Position numbers and translations under genes: made by a program. Shown here piece by piece: positions 24,241 to 37,172 of a stretch of 64,000 nt of DNA. Source of the DNA: Liolophura sinensis (taxonomy: Eukaryota > Mollusca > Polyplacophora > Chitonida > Chitonidae); contig NC_088299.1 of assembly GCF_032854445.1 (NCBI RefSeq), forward strand, positions 13,633,608 through 13,697,607, read 5' to 3'. The notes beneath the pieces are model-generated. The model was not told the DNA's origin and did no database searches. It worked only from the letters and a program-made list of their open reading frames with translations. Position 1 is the first letter of the stretch; every line of letters starts with the position of its first letter.

Positions 24241-26379
24241 GACCAGCCTATGTAGAATTTGCACCAGAGATATCGTATCTAAAGTATAGCGGCCTATCAG
24301 CGTCAGTCCTGCATGCCTTTAACTGCGATCTAAAGTGCAATTCTGTGGAACAGGATATACGCTTAGGTAAAGTGTTGACCAAGCTTTATATACATGTACA
24401 AGGTCACGGCGGGCGACCTTGTATCCCCGGCTTTATAGTCGCCATAATATCTTTGAGTTTGTATTATGGATAGTGATGTAATATTTTAGACTCGTTGGAA
24501 GGATGTGTGTGTGTGTGGGGGGGATTACATGCATACATATATCCAGTGCCAAGCGGAATCTAAACCGCACCCATACTGATAGCTGCTTAGGTATGCGTGT
24601 CATAAAACCATACCCCCAGAGCTTGTCACGGTTCATTGATTTAAGTACCTTTAGTCTTAACACTATTATATTCACACGGATAGTGGATAACAGCAGTGTG
24701 TGTTGGGAATAGCTTGGGGTGAGGGGGGTAGTGAGTCGTCGCAGAAGGGGAGAGGGGTGGGTCCTAGGTAGTAATTGACTGGTTGATCAGAAGCCTGAAG
24801 TTCGTGACAGGTTCAGTAGCCAGAGTTGAGGCAGAGACAGGACTTCTTTTTGATGCTATGCAAGTACATTCACCTATATACGGAAAATAACAGTTGGAAA
24901 TGTAAGTAATATACAGATAACTGCAAAAGTTTACTATATGTGTGTAAACCATGTTCGTGCAATTACTTACTCTGTAGACGTCATTTCGTCTCCAGGTCCT
25001 TACACGTACGCCTATCATGTGTTTAAAATGTGCAACTTGTATACTTTTCGGCTATTTCCTGTTTGTAAGTAATGAGAGGGCTATTTTTGCCCATTTATAT
25101 CGTCTAGCCCACGAGAATGATATAGCGGGCGTTTTGACCAAAACTGGCGGGGTTATGGTAGCGAGCGTTTTGACCTACACTCGTGAACATTTACAAACTA
25201 TTATCTCCTCAGAATGAATTTAAGTTTTACTTAGGTTTGCTATTTTATGAATGCTTACGTCACCCAAAATAGGCAATTACCCAACACATGCACATTTCCT
25301 TTTCCACTGATAACCTTCACAAAGTATAGTACTGTGTGGAAACGCCAACAAATGACGCAAGGCGATACATGATTCAGTATATTTCGCTTATACAGTACTT
25401 GCCAGAGTTGCTACAGTACTCTACTGTGGACATACAGTATATAAGTACACTGCATAAGACTGTTAATTTAAAAAGATAGTAGTAACGTGTATTTAATTTT
25501 GATATTTCATAGAGCTTGGAGCATTGCTTTTCACAGAGGATTGCTCGTGAGGATTTATGTATTAATTGTTATGGTTTTGGAGGCATGTGAGTGGCAGTAT
25601 TTGCAGCAGTAAAGTACGCTGTTTTCACACTTTGACACTTGTCACTGTTGATCAGTCTGTCAATCATGAAGCTATAAATTTCACCATGCCTCAATCACGG
25701 AAGTATGAAGTTTCCTTCTTGGTTCAGGCATGAAACTTTACATATCACCATGTACGAAACAGGAAGCTACACATGGTCCAAGCTGTATATACATACTGCC
25801 ATTGGTGTGTCCAGTTGAAAAGGACTCAAACAACAGGAAATTTCTTTTAACGCTGGTAGTGTACAAGGACTGACTGACTGAGTGAGTGAGCTCTGAAACA
25901 ATATAACAAAGATGACTACACAATAATAAACATCAAAATTGAACTAAAACAACAATTTAAACCACAAAAAACGTTTTGGCATTATTCAGTATTCGTTTAA
26001 AAGTTTTAAAACTGAAATTAATTTCAGCCATAGTCCAAGATGAAACTTTACATACCGCCATTGTCCAAACAGGAAGTTTGTCCAAACTGACATTTTGGAA
26101 TGGCTTGGGTGGAGACGTTTGGGAATAGGGAAGGTTTGGGAGCTGTGGGGGGTCGGAATAATGGCATGGAGTATGCTATAGAAAACTGACGGTATAGGCA
26201 AAATCTTTGCCCACTTGAGTCTCTTATCAGTGAATACATGGGTGCCGCCATAATTTATACCGATGACGTAACTTGGGACGTTCCAGTATAGGAAGCACCA
26301 CACAAATGGCAAGCAGCTTGTTAAGCCACTGAGTTCCCACGCCTATGAGCAACAAATGTGTATTTTCTTACGTGGGACG

Positions 26380-26505
26380 GTCTGCGAGCAACCTGCGTGA
26401 GATTCCCCCCGGATTCTGGCCGCTTTCCTCCCACCATAACGGATAGCCGCCGTCATATAAGTGAGTACGGCGTAAAACACCAATGAAATAAATAAATAAA
26501 TAAAT
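26380..26505 (-). mobile_element. SINE core and tail
   Basis: Reverse-strand core (cctcccaccataacg, gccgccgtcatataagtgag, tacggcgtaaaacaccaatg) with an aaataaataaat tail. Confidence 0.75.
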
Positions 26506-26524
26506 ATAGGCTGTTTCGGACTCT

Positions 26525-26710
26525 TCCGCGGCCAAGTGGTCAGCGTGCTAATGCAGCACAATGTCTCAGGGGCATCTCTCCAGTGCAATCTCCTTGAGTT
26601 CCAGTTCAGTTCATGCTGGCTTCTTCTCCGGCCATGTACATCGAAATGTCATCTAGCAACCTGCGGGTGTCCATGGGTTTCCCTCGGGCTCTGTTCCTAT
26701 TTCTTTTAAC
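26525..26710 (-). mobile_element. SINE head and partial core
   Basis: Begins with ggccaagtggtcagcgtgct, then catgctggcttcttctccgg and gcaacctgcgggtgtccatg, and breaks off at ggctctgttcc. It lies directly beside the previous copy in the same orientation. Confidence 0.65.
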
Positions 26711-27718
26711 TTATCGCTTTCGTTCTGCTATCTCTAAAATAACCCATATAATCACTACCCAAACTGCTTTTCTTTCGTGACACGTAACACCACAAGTTCT
26801 GGAGATCGATATACTGGGCGTCCATATTGTCATGCTACGTCTATATCATTATGTTTCGGAATAGCCATGACATTACCGAGGCCACGGAGTCTTGAAAGCA
26901 AGTTCATGGACTTAACATTACGATTCAGAAAAAAAGTATAATTGCATTTTTGACGCAGTGAAGTGGACGTGTTATAACCTGTCGTGCAATTTTTGAAGTG
27001 ACTATGAGATATTTTACATATATAGTTCAATACAGGCGAAAGTTGTTCGTAATTGTTTTTGGCTAAGTACAAAATTGAAAACCTGATTTAAAGGACAAGA
27101 CAGCACCTGGTTAAAACATATTTCAATCGAAAGTAGGATCCTCAAGCTTTCTAAAAAGTGTTATACTTTATTATTTTAATGACATTTTACCGAATAACAC
27201 GTAGAACAAATTTACAACACTGCACAAATGACTGGTGTGAATCAAAGCAGACATCTTGAGAATTTTATCCAATCAAACACGTTACTATCGGATTACGCGG
27301 GCTAAGCTGTGAGGTAGCCTTTACCCAGTCACTCCATGAAGTGACATATGATAACACAAAACTACTGCCTAAGACATCATTTTGAGATCGTTTACAACGA
27401 TTTAGTTACGTATTGCCGTAAGGCCATATTTCACACAGTGGTGTGGGATAGGTGTGTATCATTTACGCACCACCACAGACGTAAAATTAGTTGATTTACA
27501 AGCCGTGTAAGAATTTAAATTTTGCTCCTTTGTCTTGTTTTCAAGTGTTCAAGTGTTCAACCCGAGGTGCTTTCTCTGAGGTCCGCAATAACTAAGTCAG
27601 CGCCTAGTCGAATGCCTAGATCAGCCTCAGTGGTGCTTAGATTTATTTCTAATTGTTTCAGAATTGAATTGTAATTATGTAAAAATTTCATAGGGGTCAA
27701 AATCACCAGCACCAATCC

Positions 27719-27745
27719 CCCCCCCCCCACCCACCCACCGGAGGA
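27719..27745. repeat. C-rich simple sequence
   Basis: A run of C followed by ccacccacccacc. A similar C run followed by A lies at 58912-58938. Confidence 0.9.
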
Positions 27746-28727
27746 TACGACCTGAACCAGGAATACCCCTGCCGTGCATCTACAGGCTACTTAAACTGTA
27801 AATGATATATAGCAGGCTGACTGTATCAACAGTTCAAACTGTGGAAGAAATATCCTTCCAGTAAGTCCAATTTCCGAGAAAGCTATTTATCACTTGGATT
27901 TTCATCATCGAAGCCCACAACTTTACCTACCATAGGCTACTGCTTTGACTAGAATACGGAAAACACTTTTGACGTAGACAGCTAGTGTAGCCGTGACGTT
28001 ACCTTTCTGTCGATAATCGAGACGCGCTGAAGCTGTGTCAAGACGAAGCGTCACTTAATATTTACTGGGTTAAAAAACCTAACAAAATATTTAATGCCGG
28101 TTTAAGATACTTTGGATGGTAGTCTTTCAGTGGACACAAACATTAGTTCGGTGCTGTCTTTTAAGTTTTGAACAACCGGGCCCTGCCGCAATGGTTGAAG
28201 GAAACCGCATGACTGGATTCGAGCCGGCGAACTCAATACATAGACATGTTACACGCAACAGCATGTTGTATGAACGATTACAACATGATTACAATCTACA
28301 GGCTGCATGGTTACATTGACCCGTAACTTGATTACAACGCTCTGATACATTATTGCAATAATGGTTACTATACGCTATCCGAAGCATAGTTAATTACATT
28401 AACTATTATGCCATGAAAGTTTTAATGAGCGTGTGAACAGCGATAAGTGTACCTCACTGGTATCGTCAATTCCATAGATTTGGGGCTGTTTCCCTCCGTA
28501 CCTCTAGCAACTGCGTTTCTCGATCAGAGTTACTTACACTCTGCGCAACTTCATATAATTATACACCAGCAGCGGTTAAATCCAGTTCTGATAAACGACT
28601 GCAATGATATTTTAATAATCAACCTCTGATGTTCAAACGATTCACCATGAATTAAAATGAAAGTTTTTATTTTGTTTCAAGACTCACCAGTGAATCCAAA
28701 AATTAATCTCCACAGAAGTTGTGAATT

Positions 28728-28763
28728 ATGGAGTCCAACCCATTGGCGTTGTTCAAGTATCCG
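28728..28763 (+). CDS. Gene C exon 1
   Basis: Twelve codons ending TAT CCG before a GTAAGT donor. The upstream limit of the exon is unknown. Confidence 0.6.
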
Positions 28764-30021
28764 GTAAGTTGATATACTTATTAATCTAAAGTGAACAACT
28801 AGATGCAACCAGTTTTCTAACCCTGTATGGTTATGGATTGACAGTGGTTTAGACTCATCTTTAAATGATTAGTCAAAGCAGTGAATTTTATCATATGACA
28901 TATACCTTTTTGTCTGGGCATCTATTCATAGTATATTCCCGTGCCCATCCAGAACCAGGACCCTTGTTACCTCCCCTTTTCTAACAGCCTATAGCGTCTT
29001 ATGCAAGGGTGGCAACTACACCTTGACCAATCAAACCCATTGTTTGTATGTAGCTGTTTTTGCAAACCGGACAGAGGCCCAATCAAATCCAGCCCCCTCT
29101 GACCGATAAATGTAGAGGCTGTAAATATAGACCTATTAATAAATAAAATCTTAATCATTCTAAGCGTATATCACTTACACACCTACATACGTTTTGTAAT
29201 CTCTTTGAATGCACACAACTGACTGTGACTTGAGACATAGTTCTGGATGCGAATGGCAAATTTTTTTTTTTCAGACGAGGGACTGCGGTAAACAGATAGA
29301 CGAGGGAGACTTTTACCAAGTTCTGCGGGAGAAAGAAGATAATGAAAGTTTGACAGATGCCACGGAGAGATTATTGAGAGCCGCCCGGGCCTATATCTGT
29401 CAGGAATCAGCCAATGTGTGGAAAAACGCCGAATTGGCCGTGCTCGGACCTAAAGACCAGATTGTCTTTGTATCCGGTACACAGACAAATCGATTTGTAG
29501 TTACCCTGGACGAGAAAGACAGGGTGAAAGTCTACTGTCGAGAAAAAAGCTGGAACGCCATTCGAAATGATGCCAACAAAGAAGAACAGGGTGCATTCGG
29601 CTGGAGGTCACTATTAGGCAAAGTAAGCAAGAAAACGAAGCTATCAACTCGCGAAAATGAACAAGTCATTCGCAAAAACATCAACCATCAATTTATGAAC
29701 AATCAGCAGTACAACCGCGCTAACGGATATTCAAACAGAAGACACGTGCTGCGTACAGAGGACATCGCAGACGCGGGTGATGATTATTACAGCGCTGATG
29801 AATACAAGATTGTGCCGCAGAGGAGTAAACCGGTTAAAAGTACTCCTACATCGCAGTCCCTGACGTCATACATCAACGGCTGGAAAACGTCTGTTATGAA
29901 AAATAGTACTGTCTCTTCCGTGCTCTCCATTCTTATTGGTCTATTTCATATGATACGAATCGTGTTTCTGGCTTATTGGCAAATCGTGAAGTGCGTGTTA
30001 AAAGGAGCTTCTCTTCGATGA
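28728..30021 (+). CDS. Gene C: WKNA-core family, predicted tail-anchored protein
   Basis: Function unknown. Exon 1 (28728-28763) codes MESNPLALFKYP, with A at -3 and G at +4 around the ATG and a GTAAGT donor in phase 0. Exon 2 (29275-30021) follows a long T tract ending ttcag and starts TRDCG in phase 0. The product is 260 residues. The family domain spans about 13-105: DCG at 15-17, a helix-like segment, VWKNA with Trp61, AVLGPKDQIVFVSG and RFVVTLDEKDRVKVYC. Residues 106-220 are polar and basic. Residues 225-247 (VSSVLSILIGLFHMIRIVFL and on) are hydrophobic and followed by a short basic end, so the protein is predicted to be anchored by its tail. A perfect 16-bp-arm palindrome lies 73 bases after the stop. 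AATAAA occurs near 30581. Confidence 0.7.
29275..30021 (+). CDS. Gene C exon 2
   Basis: 248 codons plus TGA, holding the domain, the basic linker and the hydrophobic C-terminus. Confidence 0.8.
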   Translation, partial: TRDCGKQIDEGDFYQVLREKEDNESLTDATERLLRAARAYICQESANVWKNAELAVLGPKDQIVFVSGTQTNRFVVTLDEKDRVKVYCREKSWNAIRNDANKEEQGAFGWRSLLGKVSKKTKLSTRENEQVIRKNINHQFMNNQQYNRANGYSNRRHVLRTEDIADAGDDYYSADEYKIVPQRSKPVKSTPTSQSLTSYINGWKTSVMKNSTVSSVLSILIGLFHMIRIVFLAYWQIVKCVLKGASLR

Positions 30022-30093
30022 TAACAGGCGCAGGAATACATGTGTTTTGATGGTAAAGCAACTGTACGGAATAGCGAATATATATACTCATAC

Positions 30094-30126
30094 CTGGGAC
30101 TAATATAACGGTTATATTAGTCCCAG
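30094..30126. repeat. Perfect palindrome, 16-bp arms
   Basis: ctgggactaatataac, one g, then its exact reverse complement. It lies in the probable 3' untranslated region of gene C. A diverged copy with the same flanks is at 52605-52635. Confidence 0.9.
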
Positions 30127-32590
30127 TTCATACAAGATATCCGTAAAACATCAAGGTATAGGGCCTCTATACATTACACTTATTTGTTTCCTTATCACAC
30201 TGTTTAGATGAATAGGGGCACTGTTGTTATTTGTTTTTAAATTTTTGTTATTCATCCTATATTTTTAGCGGCAAACACTTAATTCGGGAGGAGTGGTGAC
30301 AAAATGTACCTTGCTTTTGCCTGGAACACTTTTTGAATCATCTTATACGGTGACCTTTTACTCTCTGCACTGGCCTCAGAGCAGTTAGCCAACTCGCTAT
30401 TGGCTGGTGTTGAAACTCTTCGTGAAGGGCGACGGTTGGCAACTTCTGGAATTGTCTTTTAGGACAGCTCGGCCACAACTTGAAATGCATGGCTTTTGTA
30501 GAATAATGGTATGATTATGGAAATGTAAAAAGTACATTTTTACACACGGCGTAAGCATATGTTTTATATCAAAGTTTACAATAAATGTTTTTACTTTAAC
30601 TGACGGTACCCTTTTTCTTACCAGCAATGCGCTGCTAGCTGTCGTCTACATGTAATTTATGCTGTCGTTTTTTACTTATCTTTGGTTCTGAGTTAACACC
30701 ATCCTCAAAACTTTTTCACTGTTATGATGGCACATATTTTTATGGGTGGAGGAAACCTGGCTACCCCGTGTAAACCACCGACCTACGGCAAGTAACTGAC
30801 ACACTTTCCCACATATATATGATGGGTGCTTAGATAATGTCACCTCGCTCTGAGATCAGTTGGCCATATTACCAGCTTACCGTCCATATTAACCGCCCTG
30901 AATTGTTGCATTCACAAACTTGGAACTTGCTCCGGTCGCCTATGCTGTTTTCAAAGTGTCACTGCTGTTTTCCGTGAGGTTAAAGTTATTCTGAACTCAT
31001 ATCATCTCATAGTGCGGAAGTCACAAAGACCACAACGTGTCAGTTATCCCAGATATAAGGGACCCACTCATTCGAACAGCATCCCGACTTTGTAAACCGT
31101 CATTTTCAAATCTCATATTTTCTTTGCTAGGCTGGACTCGGCTTCTCTTCCGAAACTCTTCCTTTTATCCATTATTAAAATTAAAAGTAATGTTAAGTTT
31201 CCAAAACAAGATGTCTATCACCCTTTTAAATGTGTAATTTTCTTGGTTTTAATCAAAACGTTCCAAGATTTTTCCCCCGGACGATGGCGATCAGTACTAT
31301 AAGTGGGGGGTAACCGATATGCTCGGGGGATAAAAAGAGTCGACCTTTGGCAAGATACTGGCGAACTTTTCCATACTGGTAATGTAGGCCTACTGGTATG
31401 CTCACGATATATATAAATGGAAGAACAGTGGTTTTCTTTGAACCCACGCTGTACAAACGGCTACATCAGCGTCGCCAATACCTTACTGTCACAAAGCTAC
31501 GAGCAGTGAGAGCAACTTACAAATTCCCTGAAACCAGACAACGGCTCGCCCCCAAAAGGTCATCGTTCTTGACAAATCTTCCACGAAACACATTTGGCGG
31601 GAGTTGTATTCAAACCAGAGACCTCAATTGTTAGGGGCTACAGCGAACGTGCATGTGCTTCATATTTCTCATGGCTATGTATCTATTCACTGTCGAACTC
31701 GTTCCCAACACGCTGCCGAACTCCTGACTCGCTTTCCGGAAAACTGACGGTGACATTACCTTGATTAGTATAACGCTTACACGGTACCTGTAAAAACACA
31801 TTTATTTTATTTCTTTGACTGGAGTATTACGCCGGACACGAGGTAATATCACTTTCTCGTCCCCAAGTTCTGGAGTGGAGGAGGAAACCGGCTTTCTTTT
31901 GAACCACCGCTCCTCACCAGAGAGGCCGGGGAAAACTCCCGACGTAATGGTGCAACCGAATGACCAATCTGAAATACATAAAACCATCTTAACACGCAAG
32001 AAATCTTTCAAGATGAAGTTCTATTTTTTTATTTGATTAGAATAATTCACTTCTTATTACATGCGATGGCGGTAGCATTTAAAAATGAGGAAACCGATCA
32101 TTGCCCAGAGTAAACAACAAATTTTCGCCAAGTCGGCACTTCTCCAGCATGACTTTAATGCCTCGACCATATTGCTCAAGGACCGACGCTTCAGATGAAT
32201 GGGCCAGCGAGGGTCACCACAATAATCTAAAGTACATGTAGCAAGAATAGATATTATACAATTCATTTGTCTGTATCAAAATGGAGTGTCTGACATATAT
32301 CTGCTTAATCTGGCACAATATCTTCCTCAAAGGATGAAAAACAGAAGTCGTTTTGAGACTAGAAAAAGTAGCAAATCATACAGCGATAGAAAAAAACTTT
32401 GGATTTATGAGCAACACCCTTGCATTCTTGCAAGTCAATTGCTTTCTATGGTAAATACACGTGTGATTGTTCTCTGGTCTTAAAACTTCAACACCAACAT
32501 TTTCAAAGCAACATGATAATTCATTCGTTGACAAATTATACGCTAATAAGTCAGCATTGTCTATAAACTATTACCCAAACACACATCTTG
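30127..32590. other. Stretch with decayed SINE pieces, no gene seen
   Basis: Old SINE-like pieces can be traced near 30690-30800 (gggtggaggaaacctggc), 31268-31340, 31800-31930 (gactggagtattacgcc, ggaggaggaaaccggc) and 32020-32110. Open frames here overlap these pieces and have no recognisable domain. Confidence 0.5.
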
Positions 32591-34508
32591 TTACACTGAA
32601 ACAGATGCTGAATTGTCTGTCTTTTGGGCATTTTTCTGAGCAGAAATAATCTCACTGACGCGTCCATGTACACTTTCCATAAGGTCAAAGGTCACCACCG
32701 CATTCTGCAGAACTTGAACCTTCTCCTGTTCCGACATCTCTAGTGAATTCACACCATTGACGTTCACATTCATCTCAATTTCGTCAGAAGTTTTTCTACC
32801 AGATTTGATGTTTTTCAATTCCATGTCATAGTGAGCTCTTGACATGTTAATCCCGGTTTTCAAGGGGTTCAAGAACTCTCCTTCTATGATCTCTAATCGA
32901 CTCCAAACTCCAGTTTTATTAACTGTTGGGGAGTCGCTAAGCACCAAGAAACGCACCAAATTTAAACCAGCCATGATGCGATCTGATTGGTCAAGGAGAT
33001 CACTAGTGGCGCCTTCTGGAAGCTTTAAAGCGAAGCTGACAAGTTTCTCTAAGGATGCTCCAACGAACGGCTTGCCGGAATCCTTAGACTTGAGAACAGC
33101 AGCTAACTGGTCTTTAATCATTTTCACAACTAGTGAAGCAATGCCGGAATGTGACGTTTTGTGAAGAACAAATTCCATGAGTTTATACCGCCCTTGTAAT
33201 GTGAACTTATTGATAAAGTATGGTAAGAGTTTGACAGCCAACTGCCTGAGTTCAGTTACAGAACAATGTAACATAATGTCAATGAGTACCAAGACAAAAT
33301 CCGTCGTCTCGTCCAGCTCTAAGAGATCTGCTAACAAAGTCTTACGGGGAATGTTGTCCAATATGGCCTCTGCCAAGAAAATGCCTTTATAAATCACCAG
33401 ACTTTCTCGTTTCCGTAGGAGTCTTTTGATGAATGGTAAGCAATGGCAGAGAGTGTATGTATGGCTATATACACATGGCCAGTTCCTTCGTCCTATCTGC
33501 TCTCCATGTACAAGGTAGGAGAAACAGGCCAGGCTGTCCTCGGGAACAGGTTCCTCCAGTTCCAGATCCATATCAACATCATCCAAAATCCCATCTTGCT
33601 TGTCGATGTTGTCCTCAATCCTAGTCCGCTTCCTTTCTTGTTTCATCCAATTTTCCCTTTCAATGTGAGCATTCGAGTCTAAAGTCGACATTATAAGTTT
33701 ATGAAAATTTGTGTGTAGTTGTGATAAGTACTGTACCGTTATTTCTGCATCCGTCCTGCACAAAGTCTTTGTGACCTGTCCCGTGTCATCCGTGTGCGAC
33801 AGATCCACATACAACAAAGGATGACTCAGCAGTTTTAGAATACACCGAGTTAGCTCCCTTACTTGGTGACCATTTTTTTCCCTAGCATTGTTCGGATTGT
33901 TGACGGATACTTCCCATACAAAAGGTCGTAGGAATTGTAGAAACAGTTTCACAACTTCTCCAATCCTTGCCACTTTTGGATCCCCTTCCAGAAGTTTCTT
34001 TTCCTCTCCTTCCAGTCCACACTCATCTGGCTGCTCTAAACTGGCAATGTGGCCAAACAAGGTTTCCAGAGCAATGTCCAATGACTTCACCCGCCTCGTT
34101 GGAATCTTCAAAAGAATTGCCTGAGTGGCCTCCATCAACGTGCGGTATTTGAGGTCATCTCTATCGTCATCTATGTGCTCTAGGATGATGATGAGCAGCT
34201 CTTTAGGGTTACCATTCTCGATCAAGTATTTCAACCCTTCCTCACATGTCTCAAAGAAGACAGCGGCTTCTTCATAAATGGCATTTGTCAAATGTTTGCA
34301 GATTTCTGTAGCAAAATCCCAGAATATTCCCGGCTGGAGTGCCTGTTTGGTTTGGACTAATCTGCGAAACTCTACACTGTCTCTGACCTTCAGGCTGACT
34401 TGGAGATCTTTAATATACTCCAGTGGATCAGCCATCAAATCAGCCATGATCACCTCCAGCACAATGTCAAGGACAACACACTCACGATGCAAAACAGCAA
34501 CTGATTGC
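32591..34508 (-). CDS. GLMN: Glomulin (FKBP-associated protein, cullin-RING ligase inhibitor)
   Basis: Glomulin is a HEAT-like helical protein that binds RBX1 and blocks E2 access to cullin-RING ubiquitin ligases. It is recognised from segments matching vertebrate glomulin: NPKELL near the N-terminus, then LPEGATSDLLDQSDRIMAGL (about residues 476-495 counting from the ATG at 34447), LNPLKTGINMSRAHY, and a C-terminal VVTFDLMESVHGRVSEII. From that ATG the product is 618 residues against 594 in human. A basic-then-acidic insert (KQERKRTR to LEEPVPEDS) lies in the middle. The frame stays open upstream to an acceptor (tttctgttatag, exon from 34508, phase 2), so an earlier coding exon is possible; human glomulin also has extra N-terminal residues. 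The whole body is one exon, unlike the many-exon vertebrate gene. The frame is intact, arguing for a working gene rather than a dead retrocopy. Confidence 0.93.
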
Positions 34509-35740
34509 CTATAACAGAAACATTAAATCACATTTACAAATATTCCACAAGCTTTCCATTCATGTCATTCAGTTTACCTTCAACATTTACACTTTACAGT
34601 GATTTTTAAATCATATAACGTGAATTTTTTTTAAAAATGTTTCTGTCAAGAACATTTATTCGCTAATATTTCACTTCCAGCACTTCTAGCACACCAGCCA
34701 GGTTTTAGGGTAGAGCATAGAGGATGTACAGGGATCAGAGGAAAAAGTCACCTAACCACATACCAGATAAATTACCCAGGTCAGATGAGCAATGGCTGGT
34801 TTTGACATATCATCTCAATGGTGACTGGTGTAATCATATTTAGCAATTATTTAATCACTGTGTATTTTAACTGAATTTGGAATCCATTTCGCTCTAATGT
34901 CAGAAGAGATTGAGATTAAAACTGAACGTACATGTCAGAGTAAAGGCTGAATGTATATGCAGCTTGGTTTTGATTTCAGGCTATTAGATTATAGACAGAT
35001 TAAATCTGAGATACAGGTAGACAGCCTGACAGAGAGAGTCACAAAGATATCCTCAACAGGTGCTTTTCCAGTTATGACAAAACAGAAGAATGGCATCACT
35101 TTGTGTGGGACTTACTTGTAGCTGTTTATAACATTCTATATCTCGGCAGGTATGACAAGCTATCTGAAAAGTATATGAAAAAAATGGACACTTTTGATAA
35201 GCTTGTAACATACAAAACTGAAAAACACTGATGAACGTAATTTAGACGTAAAACAGATAAATGCTCGCATGTTACCAGCAAACCATGAATTTACCCATTT
35301 ATGGTGTAAAGCAATGTCAGGTCACAAAGGGAGGCAACTTTAGGATCTAATCCACTTACTCACAACTTTAAACTTACAGTGTGCAGTTTCTTGAGTGACA
35401 AAATTGAAAGAAACGTCACTGTGCACTAATGAAAATTTCAGGTGAACTGAAACTAAACCCAATTAAACTTCCATTTATATAGCAGACAAAGGGGCAAATG
35501 GCAATCAGTTAACATGGCAACAACAGAATGGTGGTACATCATGGTGGTGAATCGTGAATGAATGAATGATTATGGCTTTATGCCACAGAGGCAGTATATC
35601 AGCCATATCAGGGGGAGAACATATTTAACTATACATTGTGCTATTACTCCTCATGTGAAACAAATCCAGATTTAGTCCTGTAATGATGTAATGTTACATG
35701 TACCCTAATTCCTCAACCTTTTCACATTATGCCCATTTTT
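34509..35740. other. Upstream flank or intron of glomulin
   Basis: Contains no supported coding segment. Probably 5' intron or promoter-side sequence of the minus-strand glomulin gene. A gaatgaatgaatgattatgg motif near 35553 marks an old repeat. Confidence 0.4.
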
Positions 35741-35744
35741 AATT

Positions 35745-36018
35745 TGATTTATTTATTTATTTATTTGATTGGTGTTTTACGCCGTATTCAAGAATATTTC
35801 ACTTATACGACGGCGGCCAGTATTATGGTGGGTGGAAACCAGGCACAGCCCGGGGGAAACCCACGACCATCCGCAGGTTGCTGAGAGACCTTCCCACTTA
35901 CGGTCGGAGAGGAAGCCAGCATGAGCTGGACTTGAACTCACAGCGACCGCATTGGTGAGAGGCTCCTGGGTCATTACACTGCGCTAGTGCGCTAACTGAC
36001 TGAGCCACGGAGGCCCCC
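35745..36018 (+). mobile_element. Full-length SINE
   Basis: Begins in a ttta/tttatt run (complement of the tail), then gattggtgttttacgccgta, acttatacgacggcggccag, cgggggaaacccacgaccat and ggacttgaactcacagcgac, ending in the tRNA-like part gcgctaactgactgagccac and ggaggcccc. This is one of the most intact copies in the window. Confidence 0.92.
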
Positions 36019-36506
36019 CATTTTTAATTTGATCTTAGAGACAAAACTACAAAGGTCGGATTGGCCGGTTTCCGAGCTTCACAAAAAGTATAACGTTATC
36101 AGTCAACACAGAAAAATGCCTTCAGAATATGCCTGAATAAACACCTTGCAAACATTTGAAAAGGTTGAAGAATTACAGTAACTAATTCAGTATTCCTACA
36201 TAACAATTTTTCAGTCATATTATGAGGAAGAGTCATTAAGTTCTTGTGCATGAAAGTCCATGCCACCGAAGTGCTGCACTGTTTTCTTGCGCTTACCTAT
36301 CAGCACTGAGTGGCATGCAAGGCAGCATCAAGCACCACTTTTAAAGTCTGTCTTTTTAAAGACCCCACCAGGGGTTGATCCCAAGAGTCCTGTGAGTTCA
36401 CGCTGATACATGTATGGATGAGACAAGGTGCTCTCGGAAACTACCCCAGGTTAAACAAGTTAAAGACGCGACTTTACACTACTTGCCAGTTGCTGAATGT
36501 AACTCT

Positions 36507-37172
36507 CTGTATCGAGCTACACAAAGTGTCGGGAGAGTTACAGGGAATAACTTCTTCTTATGTGTCAGATGGACGGTAAGCCACATTTAACGCATCTTCA
36601 GACGCGCATTAAATCTTCCCTAGCATAAATCGATGTCAGCTGAGTGATTCCCATAATCAATTAACCTTTGCCGAGTCTCGCTGAACCAAAAACAGTCCAT
36701 GAAAACGGCACGGATTCACAAAATAAATACATTTTCAGATACTACACCCGCTGTGGCCGTAAGCCTTCTGTTTGACCAATTTGACCACTTGCGAGAACGA
36801 ACGAGGCTGAAGCAATTAGCGCTACCTGACAACAGGGGAAGTGAACCAACCAAATGGACGACTAGACTAGATGGTATTATCTCCCTTGATCGTCCTTATT
36901 TTTTTCGGCACTCACATTGATCACGTATGTACCACTATTAGAACGAAATGGCAGCCACAGTGGGTATAGTGTGTTAAAATGTATTTATTTTGTGAATTTG
37001 TGCAGTTGTCATGGATTGTTTTTGGTTCAGCGAGACTCAGAAAAGGTTAGCTGATTATGGGGACCACTCGGTTGACAACGATTTAGGCTAGGGATGTGGA
37101 TTACTGTCAATCCGACACCTCAGAAGCAGTTATTCCCCGTAACCCTCCCAACACTGTGTTCCTCGATACAGA
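36507..37172. repeat. Large inverted repeat, arms about 220-250 bp
   Basis: The left arm (about 36507-36758) and right arm (about 36953-37172) are reverse complements with scattered differences. For example, cgctgaaccaaaaacagtcc on the left pairs with ggattgtttttggttcagcg on the right, and cacaaaataaatacatttt pairs with aaaatgtatttattttgtg. The central loop is about 190 bp. There is no coding content. It may be a foldback transposon or two copies of a repeat in opposite orientation. Confidence 0.8.
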
